This document shows, piece by piece, positions 45,936 through 58,625 of a stretch of 64,000 nt of DNA. The notes below the pieces were generated by a model. That model saw nothing but the letters and a program-made list of their open reading frames with translations. It ran no database searches and was not told the DNA's origin. The stretch comes from Toxonevra muliebris (taxonomy: Eukaryota; Arthropoda; Insecta; Diptera; Pallopteridae): positions 11,858,704 through 11,922,703 of the forward strand of contig OY829328.1 in NCBI GenBank assembly GCA_963691655.1, written 5' to 3'. Position 1 is the stretch's first letter. Each line of letters opens with the position of its first letter. The position numbers were made by a program, and so were the translations under genes.

Positions 45936-47106
45936 CCATATATAGTCTAACATATACTCATAGCATACATATTTATGTTTGTACATACGTTGATGCTACT
46001 CATACGTGTATCTACCTCCATACATGCTGTTGTTGTGTTATTATTATTAGTGTTGCCATTTTAAATAGCATGCTGCTACATACACAAAGACCTTTTTTCT
46101 ACTAGCTACTACTATTATTGCATATGCATAATGCTGTTACAAATTAATGCACTTTACAGTACAACCATTACAATATATCTGAGGTAATAAGACAAAGTAG
46201 CTTATGCTTGAAATTGTAGCTTTGAGAAAATCACAGTTTATTAACTTAAAACCGTGTTAGGCTGTCGAGAATAAGCGATTGTAAAAAACTATATTAGATG
46301 GCTACTTAAGCGACTCTGTCTTATTGCCACAGAAATATATACATATACATACTTACCATATAGTGACTTATTTTCTTTTTATTACTTATTTTTTAAATTA
46401 ATTTTTATTACGCTGCACTTTCGCTGTTGTGATTTATGCAGTATGCAGTATGAAAACTGCAATACATACATACATAAGTACATACATAGATACATAAATA
46501 AGAGCTCCTGCTGTTGCTGCATATCGACAAACACTATGTACACTGCCATACATACCTTTACTTATTTTAGTATGCAGTTTTGATAATTGAAATTGCAACA
46601 CGTTTTGTTGTAATTTTAAACCGATTTGCTTGTTAGGTAAATTGCTATAAAATTTCTTTCATTATTATGATGTTGTTATAAAAAAAAACTTTGTTGTAAA
46701 GTAACGAGAGACTAGTATGAAGTAGAAATACTAGCGAAAGCTTTAATTGAATAAAATATGCATTAAGGTGTTTTTTGTAGATAACATAAATATAAAAAAA
46801 AAATAAAAAAATAAACATAATGTCAAAAAAAATAATTATTTATTATATAATATTATAGTAGAAACGACCAAAAAAAGAAACAAACAGATTTTAAATAAAT
46901 AAATATTTTGTTAGGCTTATGGCATATTGGTTCCATTTAAAAATTTGCATAGTTGTTTTTCATAAAAATTAATAATAATACACTAAAATTATATATAAAA
47001 CATTAATAAACTGGTTGTATTCTTTGAATTTGTATATCTAATTAAAGAAACAAATTAAAAAAAAAAAATATTGTAATAAGAAAATTATATAATTCCTTTC
47101 ATTTAG
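45936..47106. other. Non-genic DNA with CATA-type simple repeats
   Basis: TACATACATA runs at 46330-46350 and 46462-46500, GTTATTATTATTAG at 46035 and poly-A from 46795. No gene seen. Confidence 0.4.
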
Positions 47107-47155
47107 GTAGCTACGAAAAGGAGAGACTCCGATGCACTAAGAAATTTTCGAGCAG
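47107..47155 (+). CDS. Candidate 49-nt micro-exon of an unknown host gene
   Basis: The segment is preceded by AATTCCTTTCATTTAG and followed by GTAAATG, after CGAGCAG. Two forward frames are open across it: one reads VATKRRDSDALRNFRA, the other SYEKERLRCTKKFSS. It is markedly less AT-rich than the poly-A/T sequence on both sides, which is why it stands out. I do not recognise either peptide. It is on the opposite strand to the 27.3-kb candidate, so the two would belong to different genes. A chance pairing of splice signals cannot be excluded. Confidence 0.25.
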
Positions 47156-48076
47156 GTAAATGAAAAAGGAATCTAAGATAATGAAACACGAGACACTATC
47201 ATTCCTATTCCATATATCTGAAATATTCTACATTGATCTAGGTAAATTAAAAAATAATAAGTCAGCAAATTATTTATAAAACTAAACTAAAAATGTACTA
47301 TATATAAACATAAATTTTGCTTTATGCTTTATAAATTGTATTAAATTAACCACAATAGCAACAAAAAGTCAACCGAAAAAAAAAAACCGAAAACTGAATG
47401 TAAAATACATTCTGAAACAGAATTTAATGCCAAATTGGCACTTGACCTACCCCACCAAAATTTAAATTATTCTCGTACACGACAAACACAAAATTTGTAC
47501 GAATATTTCTTTTTCTTTTATTATTGTTTGTTTGCTTGTTTTTACCTTAAGAGCACAACACATAACATAAATACAACATGACAGCAACAATAAAAACAAC
47601 AACAAAAAGCAAGAAAAAAATAAAAGCATTTATTTATATCTATAAAAAATTAAAAGGAAGAAAAAAAGAACGAAAATAGTTTCAAATAAACCCAAATTTT
47701 TATAGTATTCTACATAAATTGAAAAATCCGTAATGAGGGGAGAAGTTTTGGAGGGGTAGCTGAATTTTTTGCGGAAATCAACCACATGTTTCCATATGAC
47801 CTTAAAATAACATTAAATTTAAAGACGCGCCCGCTGCTGACAATGACATAAATTGAAATTTCGAATTTTATGTTTGTAGGGTGGAAAGAACAAAAACGAA
47901 AAAAAAAAACTTTTTATAAGTCAAATATACTTTAACAAATATATTTCTAATACACATACAGCGTTGAGCATATTATGTAGCTGGACCCATCAGATAACAC
48001 TTTTACTTTGACAAGGAACATCAGATCGACTAATGACAGCACGTGTTTAAAGCGTGAGTCTTAGGAGAATTTTGCT
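47156..48076. other. Non-genic AT-rich DNA
   Basis: No gene seen; poly-A and CAA-rich low complexity at 47560-47680. Confidence 0.4.
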
Positions 48077-48466
48077 ATGGAGCAGTGCACACCAATCAAA
48101 CGCGTTGAAATTGGAGCAGTTTTGGTTTTAATAAGACGGCGCACCACCTCACACAGCTTGTGCCATAATCGATTTTATGAAGCCATTATTCCCCGGTCAG
48201 TTGATATAAAAAATTGTAGTTTTGACTGGCCTCTGCGTTCACCTGATTTGACACCGCCTGACTTTTTTCTCTGGGGCTACTTGAAGTCAAAGATTTATAT
48301 CAACAAGCTGAGGGTCTTAAACAAACTTATAGCCTACACATACCAGGAAATACCCATCATATCGGGCGAAATATTGGCAAATACGATGGAAAATGCCGAT
48401 AAACGGGCACATTACGCTATTGGAGCTAAGGGCGACCACTTGCGCGATATCATCTTCAAAAAGTGA
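48077..48466 (+). pseudogene. Tc1/mariner-like transposase, C-terminal catalytic part
   Basis: The 129-codon frame contains FDWPLRSPDLTPPDFFLWGY, the third catalytic Asp region of a Tc1/mariner-like DDE transposase, then LKSKIY and a C-terminus ending GDHLRDIIFKK, typical of an insect family that ends G.HL.DIIF. In another frame just upstream (48135-48158) DGAPPHTA is still readable, the second catalytic Asp motif, so a frameshift lies between about 48160 and 48215. The first Asp and the N-terminal DNA-binding part are missing. About a third of the usual 340 residues remain. No terminal repeat was seen after the stop. It may be the other end of the 44-kb fragment's element or a second insertion of the same family. 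Confidence 0.8.
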
Positions 48467-48523
48467 TGTAATCAAATCTCATAATATAGCTAGCCCTGTA
48501 CATAACAAAAAATTAATTGATGC

Positions 48524-48615
48524 TTAACCCTTTCACGGCCAAAGGGCATATATGTCTCAAATGAATTTCGCAATGTTTTGAGTTATTTTACCCGCCCTCT
48601 ATGTTAATTCGCCTA
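48524..48615 (-). repeat. Dispersed repeat R1, copy D (unoccupied site)
   Basis: TTAACCCTTTCACGGCCAAA, GGGCATATATGTCTCAAATG and CAATGTTTTGAGTTATTTTA line up with 29701-29730 plus 31336-31395, but without the 1.6-kb Tc1 element: the two halves meet at a single TATA. It is therefore the pre-insertion arrangement in a related copy. Confidence 0.7.
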
Positions 48616-48861
48616 TGGTATCACTCAGTATTTGGGATGTAAACCAAACACATTTTGTAGTACGTTTCGGTTCAGCGGTGGTCTCTAAACCACGTGTTCG
48701 GTTGAAGCCCGGTTCTTCCGGACCTTCAAACACTAGTTGTGGTCAAAAATGAATAGGCTCAAAAGCGATTTGATTCATAAATCTTGCAGCGTAAAATTCT
48801 AATATTAGAGAATAAATGATAGCAATTAAAAACTTTATAAAAGTATAGTAATACTTTCATT
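48616..48861. other. Non-genic, GC-richer stretch
   Basis: 48660-48750 is less AT-rich (CGGTTCAGCGGTGGTCTC and following). No motif identified. Confidence 0.3.
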
Positions 48862-49030
48862 GAGGGGTTATACGGACTTCGAATTAAAAAAAAAAAATTT
48901 GTATTCAAAAATTTCATATCGATCCAACACATATTTCTGAAGTTACTTCCATATTTGTAAAGACAAATTCACCATGTGTAAAGATCTTTTACAACTTTAA
49001 ACGCGTTTTTTTCAAAACAGTGTTTTCAAA
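48862..49030 (+). repeat. Fragment related to GGGGTTATA / ACGCGTTTT repeats
   Basis: GAGGGGTTATACGGACTTCG resembles the ends at 1414 and 22770. AACTTTAAACGCGTTTT (48993-49009) is identical to 21442-21458 inside another MITE. It suggests a mosaic or shared-ancestry repeat; boundaries are uncertain. Confidence 0.4.
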
Positions 49031-51058
49031 ATCGGTGAGCAGGATTTCTATCAGTCTCAAATGTTTACACAAGCTTTATAAATATATTTTTTAGTAATTG
49101 ATTGAAGGATTTAGAGTTGCGATAAATATTTATCATTTTATAACCAATTTAGGGCCAAAATTTGCACCAAAAAGACGCCATTTTGTTAAAAATGTATATT
49201 TTTATTATTCCTTCGATTAATTACTATATAATACTTTGTTTAACTAAATATTTTTGTTGTCTTTATTTTAGTTGACCCGATCCGTGCTCCGTGCAACGAT
49301 ATCGTGCTCACCGTAAGAGGGCTTCTCGAAAATCATCTACAGAAGCCTTAAAAATCATTATTTAAAAAAAGAAAAAAACTTGTAATAAAATTAAAAAATT
49401 AACAATATATTTGTAAACTTTTATCCCATCCAATGAAATGCCTTTTTAGGAAAAATCCTTGAAAACCGATTTTGAAAAATTTTTAGGTGAAAATCCGATT
49501 TAACATATTCAGTTGAATTAAATTAGATAAAAATTAAGAAAACACTTTTTTTTAATAATGATCATGCAATAATTAGGTGAACGCTCGGCATTTACCATTT
49601 TGAATTTATATTTTATTTTATTACCTGCAGTTTCTACTACCGATTACTACTGACTCCGACCACCTAAAACTAAACAAAAGCAATATTCGTAATAAAAACA
49701 GCAACAGCAACAAATCAAAATTAATGTAATTCACATGCGGAAAGTCATGCGGAAATGCATACATGAAATTTACGTGCCTCTTTTGTGTTACACATGTTCA
49801 AACACACACATGTAAACATGCATACATACATTCATATTACTGTTTTACCATAGTAAATATAATTAAAAATACACAATTCAAATGTAAAATAATTTTTCGC
49901 CAAAATGTGTTTTTTTTTTTAAGTAAATTAAATACTTGAAGATTTACAAATGTGTATGATTTGCCGATTTTCTACATTTATTTTATTATTTCAATATTGT
50001 ATAATTTATTAATTGTGTAATTAAGGCAGCACATGTTAAAAATGTTGTAAACAATAGATTTGTTGCATTTTGTTAACAAAATAATTTTTATTAATAGCAA
50101 TAATATATAAATAAATAAAATATGAAAGAAAATGGGCAGATGTTTTAAACGGTTACGAATGAATGCCTACATACATACATATATGGCTATATATCACAAA
50201 AAAAAAAAAGGAAAAGAAAGCAACAAAAAACAAAAATGTGTAAATATTAATATCTGTTTTTGTTTTTGCCAAATATTGTCATATTAAAACCAAAAATACA
50301 TATGTACCTACAAATATATTAAAACCAAAAAAAAAAAAAGAAGTGTTATTTTTGGAACAATCTCATTTCACGAAAACAAAATAATAAACTTTATTTTTTC
50401 TCCTTCGCAACAAAAATATTTTACCTCAGCTGATATTTTGATATTAAACAAAGTAAACAAGAAAACAAAATAAACAAGAGAGATAAAAAAATCAGCTCTA
50501 AAAGAAAGTGAAAAAAATGGAAAAACAATAAATATTGAAATTATAACTTTGTAAAACAAACTGAAAAACAAAAAACAATTTAATTTTTCTAATCGGTCAG
50601 ATCGTTAAAAAATAGTTTTACTGGAACTCATTCGAAAACTTTTTCTTGCTTCATTAGATTTCGTAGTGATTTTAGCATACACTATCATTAGAATGAAACT
50701 AAAGTGGCCATTTTTTTCTTAGAATTTTCGTGGATAAGTCTATAGCTGGTACTTACATTTTAAAAAACCTCATCTCTATAGTTCTTACTATCATCTATGA
50801 TTAATAATCTCTTCAAATGGAAACACCGTTCAAGGAACATCACAAAATCCACCATAACATGTTAACATAAGGCAGTTTCACATTATCAATAGTTACCGCG
50901 GGGAAATCTGAAATGGCTAATACGGAAAATCATTTTCATTCATATGCAGAAAAATTTCACATCATTTTTTTAAGAATGGTCTGTGGAATTGAACTAGCCT
51001 TTGTTATTTTCTTTGAAAATTTTATCGTGATTGGTATTTAAAATTTCAAAACTTAATC
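49031..51058. other. Non-genic AT-rich DNA
   Basis: No gene seen. ACATACATACATA and poly-A tracts at 49810-49830, 50170-50235 and 50320-50340. Confidence 0.4.
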
Positions 51059-51173
51059 CCTGGTTTTCACTTTGTCAAATTCAATCAAATTTGCCAGCAT
51101 GTTGGCAAATTTCATATGGGAAATTCTCACTTTTTCTCTTTTTGACGGCAAATATGGCATAGTGAAAACCAAG
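51059..51173. mobile_element. 115-bp MITE
   Basis: CCTGGTTTTCACTTTGTCAA at the left and, inverted at the right, CTTGGTTTTCACTATGCCAT form 16-18 bp termini. The centre TTGCCAGCATGTTGGCAA is itself an imperfect palindrome. Confidence 0.6.
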
Positions 51174-53250
51174 CATAAGAGTGGAATGGATGCACTTCTG
51201 TAAATCGTGTGGGATAACTTAGTAAAATAAAGAAATCAAATATCGAGAACAAAAAAACGAGCGGGGAGAAATTTCTTGTTTTGGAAACTGTCCCCGGAAA
51301 TCGGGGATGAATGACCACTTTAAATTAGACTCAATTTCAATTTGATCTTATCATTAACTTTCGATTACACCAAGTTGAAGTAAATCTTGGTCTCTTAATG
51401 AACTATAATTTACGAAAATGAATTGCACGCCAAATTCTAGGCTTACATTGTTTGAGGAAACAATACTCTTAAGCAGAGTTTACATCTGCATGAAAATTCT
51501 TTACTTTGAGAGTAAATTACTTTAAACGAGAAACCGCAAGTTTATTCTTTATATGTTTACATCTGCAATTTACTCTTTTTCTGATACGAGTTTCTATGTA
51601 TTATGCGTTTGCTCTGTTATATTTTGGAATTTTATATTCAAAATCTAATATACAGAAAATTCAATACACAATAAGCATGGAAAATAAAATTAAATAAAAT
51701 TTTAGAGTAATCAAGATCAAATAAGATAAGAGAGAAACATTTGATCATATTTATTCTTTGTGTGATTAATTAACCTTGTAGATTATTGATGACTAATTTG
51801 TTAGTTACATCCACCTGGCAACACATTTCTTTATACTCATGTAATTGCAAGTAGTGTGCATGTGTTTTATCAGGAGATCGTTTTTAACCTAATTCAAACT
51901 TAAAAAATATATATTAAACATATTTAAACAAACAAGTGACTTCGTTATTCATATTGAATCAAAAGAAGTAAAAGTTCAAAATACTCGTATACTCACAGTA
52001 AAAAATATATTGAAAATTGACAATGATTTTAAAGCAGTAAAGCCATATCGGTGCGATTGTTCTTGTTGGCAATGTTGTTGTTGTTGTTTTAACTTTTTTA
52101 TGACTACTGCTGCTGCTAACTGATAAGCGCTGATAATATAGTGTGCACGTTGTTTTTTTTTTAATAATATTTGTTGTTGTTATTTTAATGTATACATATA
52201 TAAAATAAATGTTTGTTGTTTTTCTTAAATTGTTTTTGATTTTTTTTTAAATTAAGTTTGTGTAGAAGATTTATGTATAAAATATTTAAGGCCACAGACA
52301 CAAAAACACATTTATAAAACACATTTAAAAAACTATTTGTATTTGTTTTTTTTTTTTTTGATTTTTTTATTTTTATATAAATATTTTTTTTTTTTATAAT
52401 TTCAAAAATATTTATGTAAATATTAAAAACGATTTACGTTGTTCACTGAAAATAAAAACACATATATTCCAATAAATTTTAATAAAAAGAAAAATAGAAT
52501 TTATGCACATATGCTACAAGAAACAAAAATATTTTCACAACAGCCTCAAAAAATAAATTAAAATAATCAGACTTCAAATTAAATAAATATGGAAATATTG
52601 TCGTTCAAAGTGTGACAAATTTATACCAAAAAAATGTATATTTCTTATAGACACTTGCAATCAACCACAGTTGAACTTTAAAATAGCTAAAGTGAAAAAA
52701 ACAATAGCAACTGAACATAAAATTATATTAAATTCAAAAACGTCATGTGTAAAATGCCGGCAAAAAAAAATAAACGAAAAGACTACATAAATTTTAATTG
52801 AAACTAAATAAATTTTAATTGAATGATTTCCTAAATTCTTTTTCAAGAATTGTTATATAAAAAATACAAAAAATTTAATTTATTTTTAATAAATTCATTT
52901 GTGAATATTTTCTATCATTTTCTGTATTTTTCTTTCGAGGAATTTCGAAAAATTTTCCACTAATATTTTTGGCATTGTCTAAAAAAAAAAACAAAAACAA
53001 TATTTTATTGTTTTTTTTTTATTTATTTTCAAGCCATCTCGCGATAACGGCAAAAGTCGAACGAATTTTTTGTGTTTTCGAAAATTTTTTAGTTCTTTCA
53101 AAAAATTATTCCCCATTATGAATTTTGAATCTCAAACAATTTGTAATTATTTATTTCCTACATTAAAAAACAACATATTTTTTTAAAACTTTTAAACAAA
53201 TACGTTTAATAAATAGCAAGAAATTTTCAAAATAATTATTATTTCTCTAC
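51174..53250. other. Non-genic AT-rich DNA
   Basis: Poly-T/A tracts dominate (52150-52420, 52980-53030); TTGTTG runs at 52070-52095. No gene seen. Confidence 0.4.
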
Positions 53251-53278
53251 TTGTTATTATTTTTTCGTAGCTCCACGC

Positions 53279-53316
53279 GGCACCGTTACCGTTCGATACC
53301 AAACTTCAACTGATTC
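53279..53316 (-). promoter_or_regulatory. Candidate Inr + MTE/DPE core promoter
   Basis: On the minus strand the initiator-like TCAGTT places +1 at 53311. Downstream, CGAACGGTAACGG spans +17 to +29 and resembles the fly MTE element (CSARCSSAACGS), its second half AACGG at exactly +25 to +29. GGTGCC at +28 to +33 is a partial DPE. No TATA box is needed for this class. The sequence stands out against AT-rich surroundings. If true, transcription would run towards the 27.3-kb candidate exon. This is pattern matching only. Confidence 0.3.
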
Positions 53317-53561
53317 AACAAAATTTGTGCTCAACGACAGCAAGCAGCTAGCAAGTGAAGAGCGAAAGAAAATTATAAACACAACTGCGAAGCACAACAA
53401 TTGATTTCGAAATGATACGATACCCAAGAGTGAGTGGAGGCACCAGAAATTGGGGAAAAAAATAGAAGAAAAACAACAACAAGTAGAAAAACAGCAGAAC
53501 CCATGCAGTTAAAAACAAACAGCCCCACTCAGACACATGCTTAAATATCATCGTAACACTA

Positions 53562-53608
53562 CATACACACACGCACATACACACACACATACACAAACAC
53601 ACAACACA
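53562..53608. repeat. (CA)n-rich microsatellite
   Basis: ACACACGCACATACACACAC and continuing CA-rich sequence. The 84-codon minus-strand frame across it is an artefact of the repeat. Confidence 0.8.
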
Positions 53609-56600
53609 CTTACATATTTATGTAAAATATATTCAACAATTCTCATCGTACAGTCGAACAAAACAAACACCAATGGGCATCACACATTAATAAGAAACAA
53701 TTAATTGTGAAATCGAAAGATGTCCTAAAACTGTCTTTTAAATATACGTATGTGCATAGGAGTCATTATCATTAATCCCCTAACCACCCATCTTGTCTTG
53801 TTTATGGCTAGTTATTTTACATAGTTCCATGACTTATAGCAGTCTTCAATTTCTTTTAGGACGGCCCTTATCCAGGGAGCTTTCGGTCAGCCTCTTTGAG
53901 TGATCCATTCTAACATTTGGAGCCATATTCCTTCTAGTAGTTTGCGCAAAGTTTTGTCACTCCGTTTCGAAGATAACGATTTACAAAGCTCTGAATCTTG
54001 TTTTTTTAAAACTCTTTGCTTAATAGTTTTCACATTCACAATTCACTTAAATTTATGTATATTTGGGTGGGTAAATGATTGGAGTTGCGAGCAAGCACCT
54101 GTAGCTTTTTGGATTTCGCTGACATGGAAATTTTTCTAAAATTTTCTATTAGCTTGTTTTGCAGTATGACGGTGTTGGTGAAGTTGATGTTGATTTTATT
54201 TAATTATTTGCAGATTCTGCTTGTAGATAAATTATTTATCCAATAAATAATCGTTTTTGTCTTTCATGGTTGATCGGAATACACGTGGATTTGCTGAAAG
54301 GAAGATAATCGGTGATAAATCGGTATGCAAGAATATTGGATAGTTTAGAGTTTGCTACAACTAAATTCATATAAATATTGGAATCATTTAATTTTCTAAA
54401 TTATTTGAGAAATTAGTTATAGTAACGCAGCCAACGGAGAGGATTTGAAAGCTTGGTCTAGAGTCGATTTTTAGGAGAAAATGAAAGGAATTAAGTTTTT
54501 TCGTAAAACTTTTGTAAGAAGTTTTATTTAGTTCCTGTCAAAGTCAAAGTTAAGTTTATGTAAAAGACTGGTAGAAAAGGCCTAAAGTTGAACAACCTTT
54601 GGAAATCGATCACTTACAAGGCTATCTAGGCGGATTAAATGTACTTCTTGCATGTCTGAGGAATAAGGTAGCCTTTCCTTTCCTTGTTTATATTTACGAC
54701 TTTTATGCGACTAAGTGAGTTGGAGCTTGTTCCCCTAAAGAAATGCATCCATGGCACTCGCATATTATTTTTTTGGCAGCTGTTTCCACTTAGCCCCTGT
54801 TAAGTCTGAAATACTTTGAAGTTAAGGCAAAAACAAAATATGTAAGTATTATCATTAACATTATTGAAAATTGTTAATACTTTTTATGAACGTAAATACC
54901 TGGGTATAATGATATGCAAATCCACTTATCATTGCCGTCAGAGCTTACTATATTTTAATGGAAAATCTATTGTTCACCGGAAACCAACAAGTATATTTAC
55001 ACTTACATGCAAATCTTATCAGTATTTTTTTTTTCAATTGATATCAATGATTTATAAATACATAATTTCTATTGTAAACATCAAATAGATAACAACTGAT
55101 TATAATTGACCGATATTAGGGTATTACAGACGGTTGAGTATAAATCATTGCAACTGTTTTAACGCATACATATTTATATGTCTAACAATGGCAAATAAAA
55201 TATTTCAGTTGTTTTTATGTTAACATTTTTTAAATGTTTTTTTTTTCGCATACAAATTACAAGTTACTTATTTAAATATAAAACCTACGTGTAGCGCCCA
55301 CTGTGCATCCTATACTATCAGCAGTGAGCTCTTTTATTGTTTTGTTTTTGTTTTTTAGTTTTTTGAGTTTCTAATCTGCATTTTGCCGGTTGTTTTTCAT
55401 ATAGAGACAACTCTCGAAACTGTGAACTAATAAAAACCAAGGATATTCACGTTTAAGAGATTGTTCACGTTTGCGATTGTTGAAAAAATAACCGAAACTT
55501 TATGATCGTTCCTCAGAAGGAAACTTTTTTAAAATAAAAACTAAACCCTATAGTGTAAAAATGAGCATTTTCGCTGGAAATTGAGAATTACTTAAATAAA
55601 TTAGCTTATTGCAAAGAAATAAATTTAAAAAAAAAAATATTTTACTTCAATGGATGGAACGTTTTTAATTAAAAACATATCTAGAGGATTCCCGAATTTA
55701 CTAAAATCATGAAAATTGTTACACAATTTTTAAGAATTTTTTTTCACATTTTAGACCATTGAGACTTGACGTTTTAGAATTGACAATGGAAGAAAAAATT
55801 TGTTAGTGGTTGGTTACGTTAGTGGGTTCACGTTATCGAACGTTGACTGTATGTTTTCTTTCGTCTAGGCAGTAGCAATTCATTGCTGTCGTCGTCGTCG
55901 TTCGTTCTTCAGTTGACGTTGTCGTTGATGTTGTTATTGCTATTTTGTTCGTTTGTTGCTTTATTGCTGTTGTTGTTTTTATTATTGATAATAGCTGATT
56001 TGTATGTATTGTTGTTTTTCTACTTTTTCATATGTTGCTGCTGTTGTGGTAATATGTGCACACATATGTCTTAACGCTATGCTCTCAGCTTTGCTTTCAA
56101 TTATTTAGTTGCTGCTGTTGGTTTTTCATAATTTTTGTTGTTTCTATTTTGCATTTACTCTTGATATCTTAAAGTATACGAGCACGTTGGGCATTCATGT
56201 TTGATTACAACATGCGACTACAACAAAAAATTTTTTTTTTGTGTGTGCAGAAACAATTATAAAAAGAAGAGAAAACCAAATTGATAAATTAAAATCAGCT
56301 GCTGATAACAATTTGACCGATTCTGATTGTAGAAGCCGTAAAGAAAACAGCATGACTTGAGAAACGTGTTTCGGCGAGAAGACACTGACTATTCAGGTTT
56401 TAAAAACGGGTGCGTTTTAATTTTGAGGCCCAACTTTTGATTGTGTGTGTGTGTAAAAAATTTACAGATACTAACTTTCCATGAGATATTTGTCTAGTGA
56501 ATATTTTAAGTCTTAATGCGAAGTACGTCCGACTTAAAAACATACTTAGAGTAAGTATTTGTGATTCTGAATAACGTTTGTTCTGCAAGTTTTCAAATAA

Positions 56601-56973
56601 ATTAGTTTAAGGTGCCGTAAATTCGATTTAGTTGGTTGGCCACTGTAGTAACCTTTGGGGATTATCTGGAGAATAAATTAAAATATATGTGCAATAATTT
56701 TTAAAAACAATTATTTGGTGTTATTCTACACCGTTTGGCACACATTTTTTATCACTGCAATTTATTTATTATATAAAAATTCCAAAATAAAAAAACATTA
56801 TTTTCAGTTTGTGGCTCAATATTTTTACAAAACATGCTTTCGAGTTAAAAATTGCTGTTACTATACGATAGTGGACATTTCCATATTCTTAGAATTGAAT
56901 TTATAAAAAATGATCTTTTCGGAAAAAAATCACCTACTTTTTAATTTAAAAAACAAGAAAGAATGTTTAGTTA
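53609..56973. other. Non-genic DNA
   Basis: 53760-54170 and 54440-54790 are somewhat GC-richer but show no recognisable coding content. 55885-56115 is rich in GTT/GTC triplets (opa-like, opposite strand). The frames present are low complexity. Confidence 0.4.
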
Positions 56974-58186
56974 CAGTCTTTTTAACAAGAGCGTGTTCGA
57001 CTTAATTGTACGAAAAAGTTTAAGTATCAAGTTGGACTTTATTTTCAACATTCAACATTTCATTGCAAATGGCGCTATATAACCTTTCAAACAATCGCAA
57101 TTACAATTGCGTTGCATAAGCAATTTTTCAAATCGCACTGCGTGTGTGCAAAACGTCTTCAAGCTATCATTATTTGCTCACATCCAAGGGAATCCGAACT
57201 GTCCTAGGGAGGTTCTGCAAATTCCTTAAGAAGTTGAAGGCATTCGTAAAGAAATGGAACCAGCATTTTTTAAGACACCAGAATATTTACAACTTGCAAA
57301 ATCATGTGCTTCTAGAACAACATCAAAGCAGTAAGATTCGGTGTTGGCACGAGTTTTTGAAGCCAATTCTACCATTTTACTTGAAGCAGCCCAACAAAAA
57401 CTGGCACTGAAGGTCAATAATATATCCTTTAGTACAGTCCAAAGTCGTTTAAGTGAATTCCAAATTGAATTCTGAGCTACCATAACCAAACTCTTACTGA
57501 TGGCAAAATAAACAAAAAAAGGTCAGGTATGGACTGTCAAACATATGGATAATGATGGGATGGATGTGGTCTTTACTGACGAATCTTTTTTTTTTTTTGA
57601 CGGTAGGTACCATAAAACGAGCCTTGTCCATTAAGGGCAGTAAAATGGTTCTGAGATAAGTTAATCATCTAGGAAAAGCTCATGTTTGGGGATGATTTTC
57701 AAAGCAGAGTTTCGACAGGATAATCATGCTTACGAGAAATTTGGATATCTAGTACATGATCCATTTATACCAACATAGACTCTTATCTTCTGCCAATAAC
57801 TGGTTAGGGAAAGAAAACCGAAATTGAGTGCTTTAAGAGCGCAGAACCCTAAAAATCAAAGTCACTTGATCAGTAAGTGAAAATAAGAAAGAACAAGAAG
57901 ATGGTAACCACATTGAACATTTTTGAGCAACTATTAAGCTTAAGATAAGCAGAAAAAATGCTAAGAGCATTGCCCAATTGAAACGAAAGCTTAAGTCAAA
58001 ATGGCGGAGTTTGCCGCAATCGTATGCCGAAAAGCTACCACCAAATTACTCAAAATTGTGGTAACTGGATATGTCATATGTCAGTGCATTGGACAAAAAA
58101 CTGTTTAAAAATAATGTGGAATATTTTTTTTGATTTGGGTATTTTTTGAAGGACTTAGGTCGTACACGCTCTTGTTGAAAAGACTG
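56974..58186 (+). mobile_element. Decayed Tc1-family element with both ends
   Basis: The left end is TA-CAGTCTTTTTAACAAGAGCG. The right end read inversely is TA-CAGTCTTTTCAACAAGAGCG. The repeats continue to about 34 bp with few mismatches, and TA flanks both sides. The CAGT start, TA target and 1.21-kb length fit a Tc1-like element. Transposase remains lie inside on the plus strand. Confidence 0.85.
57340..58080 (+). pseudogene. Tc1-family transposase relic
   Basis: Ordered matches in mixed frames: EAAQQKLALKVNNISFSTVQ then SRLSEF (second helix-turn-helix region), DVVFTDES with the first catalytic Asp at about 57578, then KLNHLGKAHVWG and a following F.. segment in the WGCFS position, and finally SIAQLKRKLKSKWRSLPQSY then AEKLP (the C-terminal W.SLP.EY segment). 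Stops and frame changes interrupt all of these. The NDPKH and SPDLNPIE motifs, with the second and third catalytic residues, are not recognisable. The element is inactive. Confidence 0.75.
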
Positions 58187-58214
58187 TATATGTCTAGTAG
58201 CGTGGTTTCGAAAA

Positions 58215-58625
58215 TCAACAAAAAATAGTAAAATTTATTATTTCATATTTGAAATAAGAAATTCGCCTAGATAAAATAACAAACTTGAAGTAGAAATTAA
58301 AAAACTTCACAGGTCCTTACATATTTTTAAGAGAGTACAGCTGACCAAACTTTTGTAAAAAAAAATATGGGAAATTAGGCAAAATTCAATAAAAATACAT
58401 ATTTTCCACTTCTAAAATACTGTGTTAAATACAATTGATTCCAGGGAATACTTATTGCTCACGATGCGGAGTAGTAATATGTATTTTATTTTTTTTTTCA
58501 AGCCTTGTCACCAGGAACTACAACCTCTAAAATTCAGAAACAGTTTTATTATATATTTTTTTTTTAAGGAATAAAATTTTTACTGAAGACATGGAAAATT
58601 AAATAATAGCATCTAGTACCAGACC
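58215..58625 (+). repeat. Dispersed repeat R1, copy C
   Basis: The fullest copy after B: CGCCTAGATAAAATAA, ACTTCACAGGTCCTTACATA, GTACAGCTGACCAAACTTTT, TAAAATACTGTGTTAAATAC, AGGGAATACTTATTGCTCAC and GCATCTAGTACCAGACCAAA all have counterparts in 31336-31785 (inverse). It starts just 30 bp after the right end of the Tc1 element. Confidence 0.75.
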
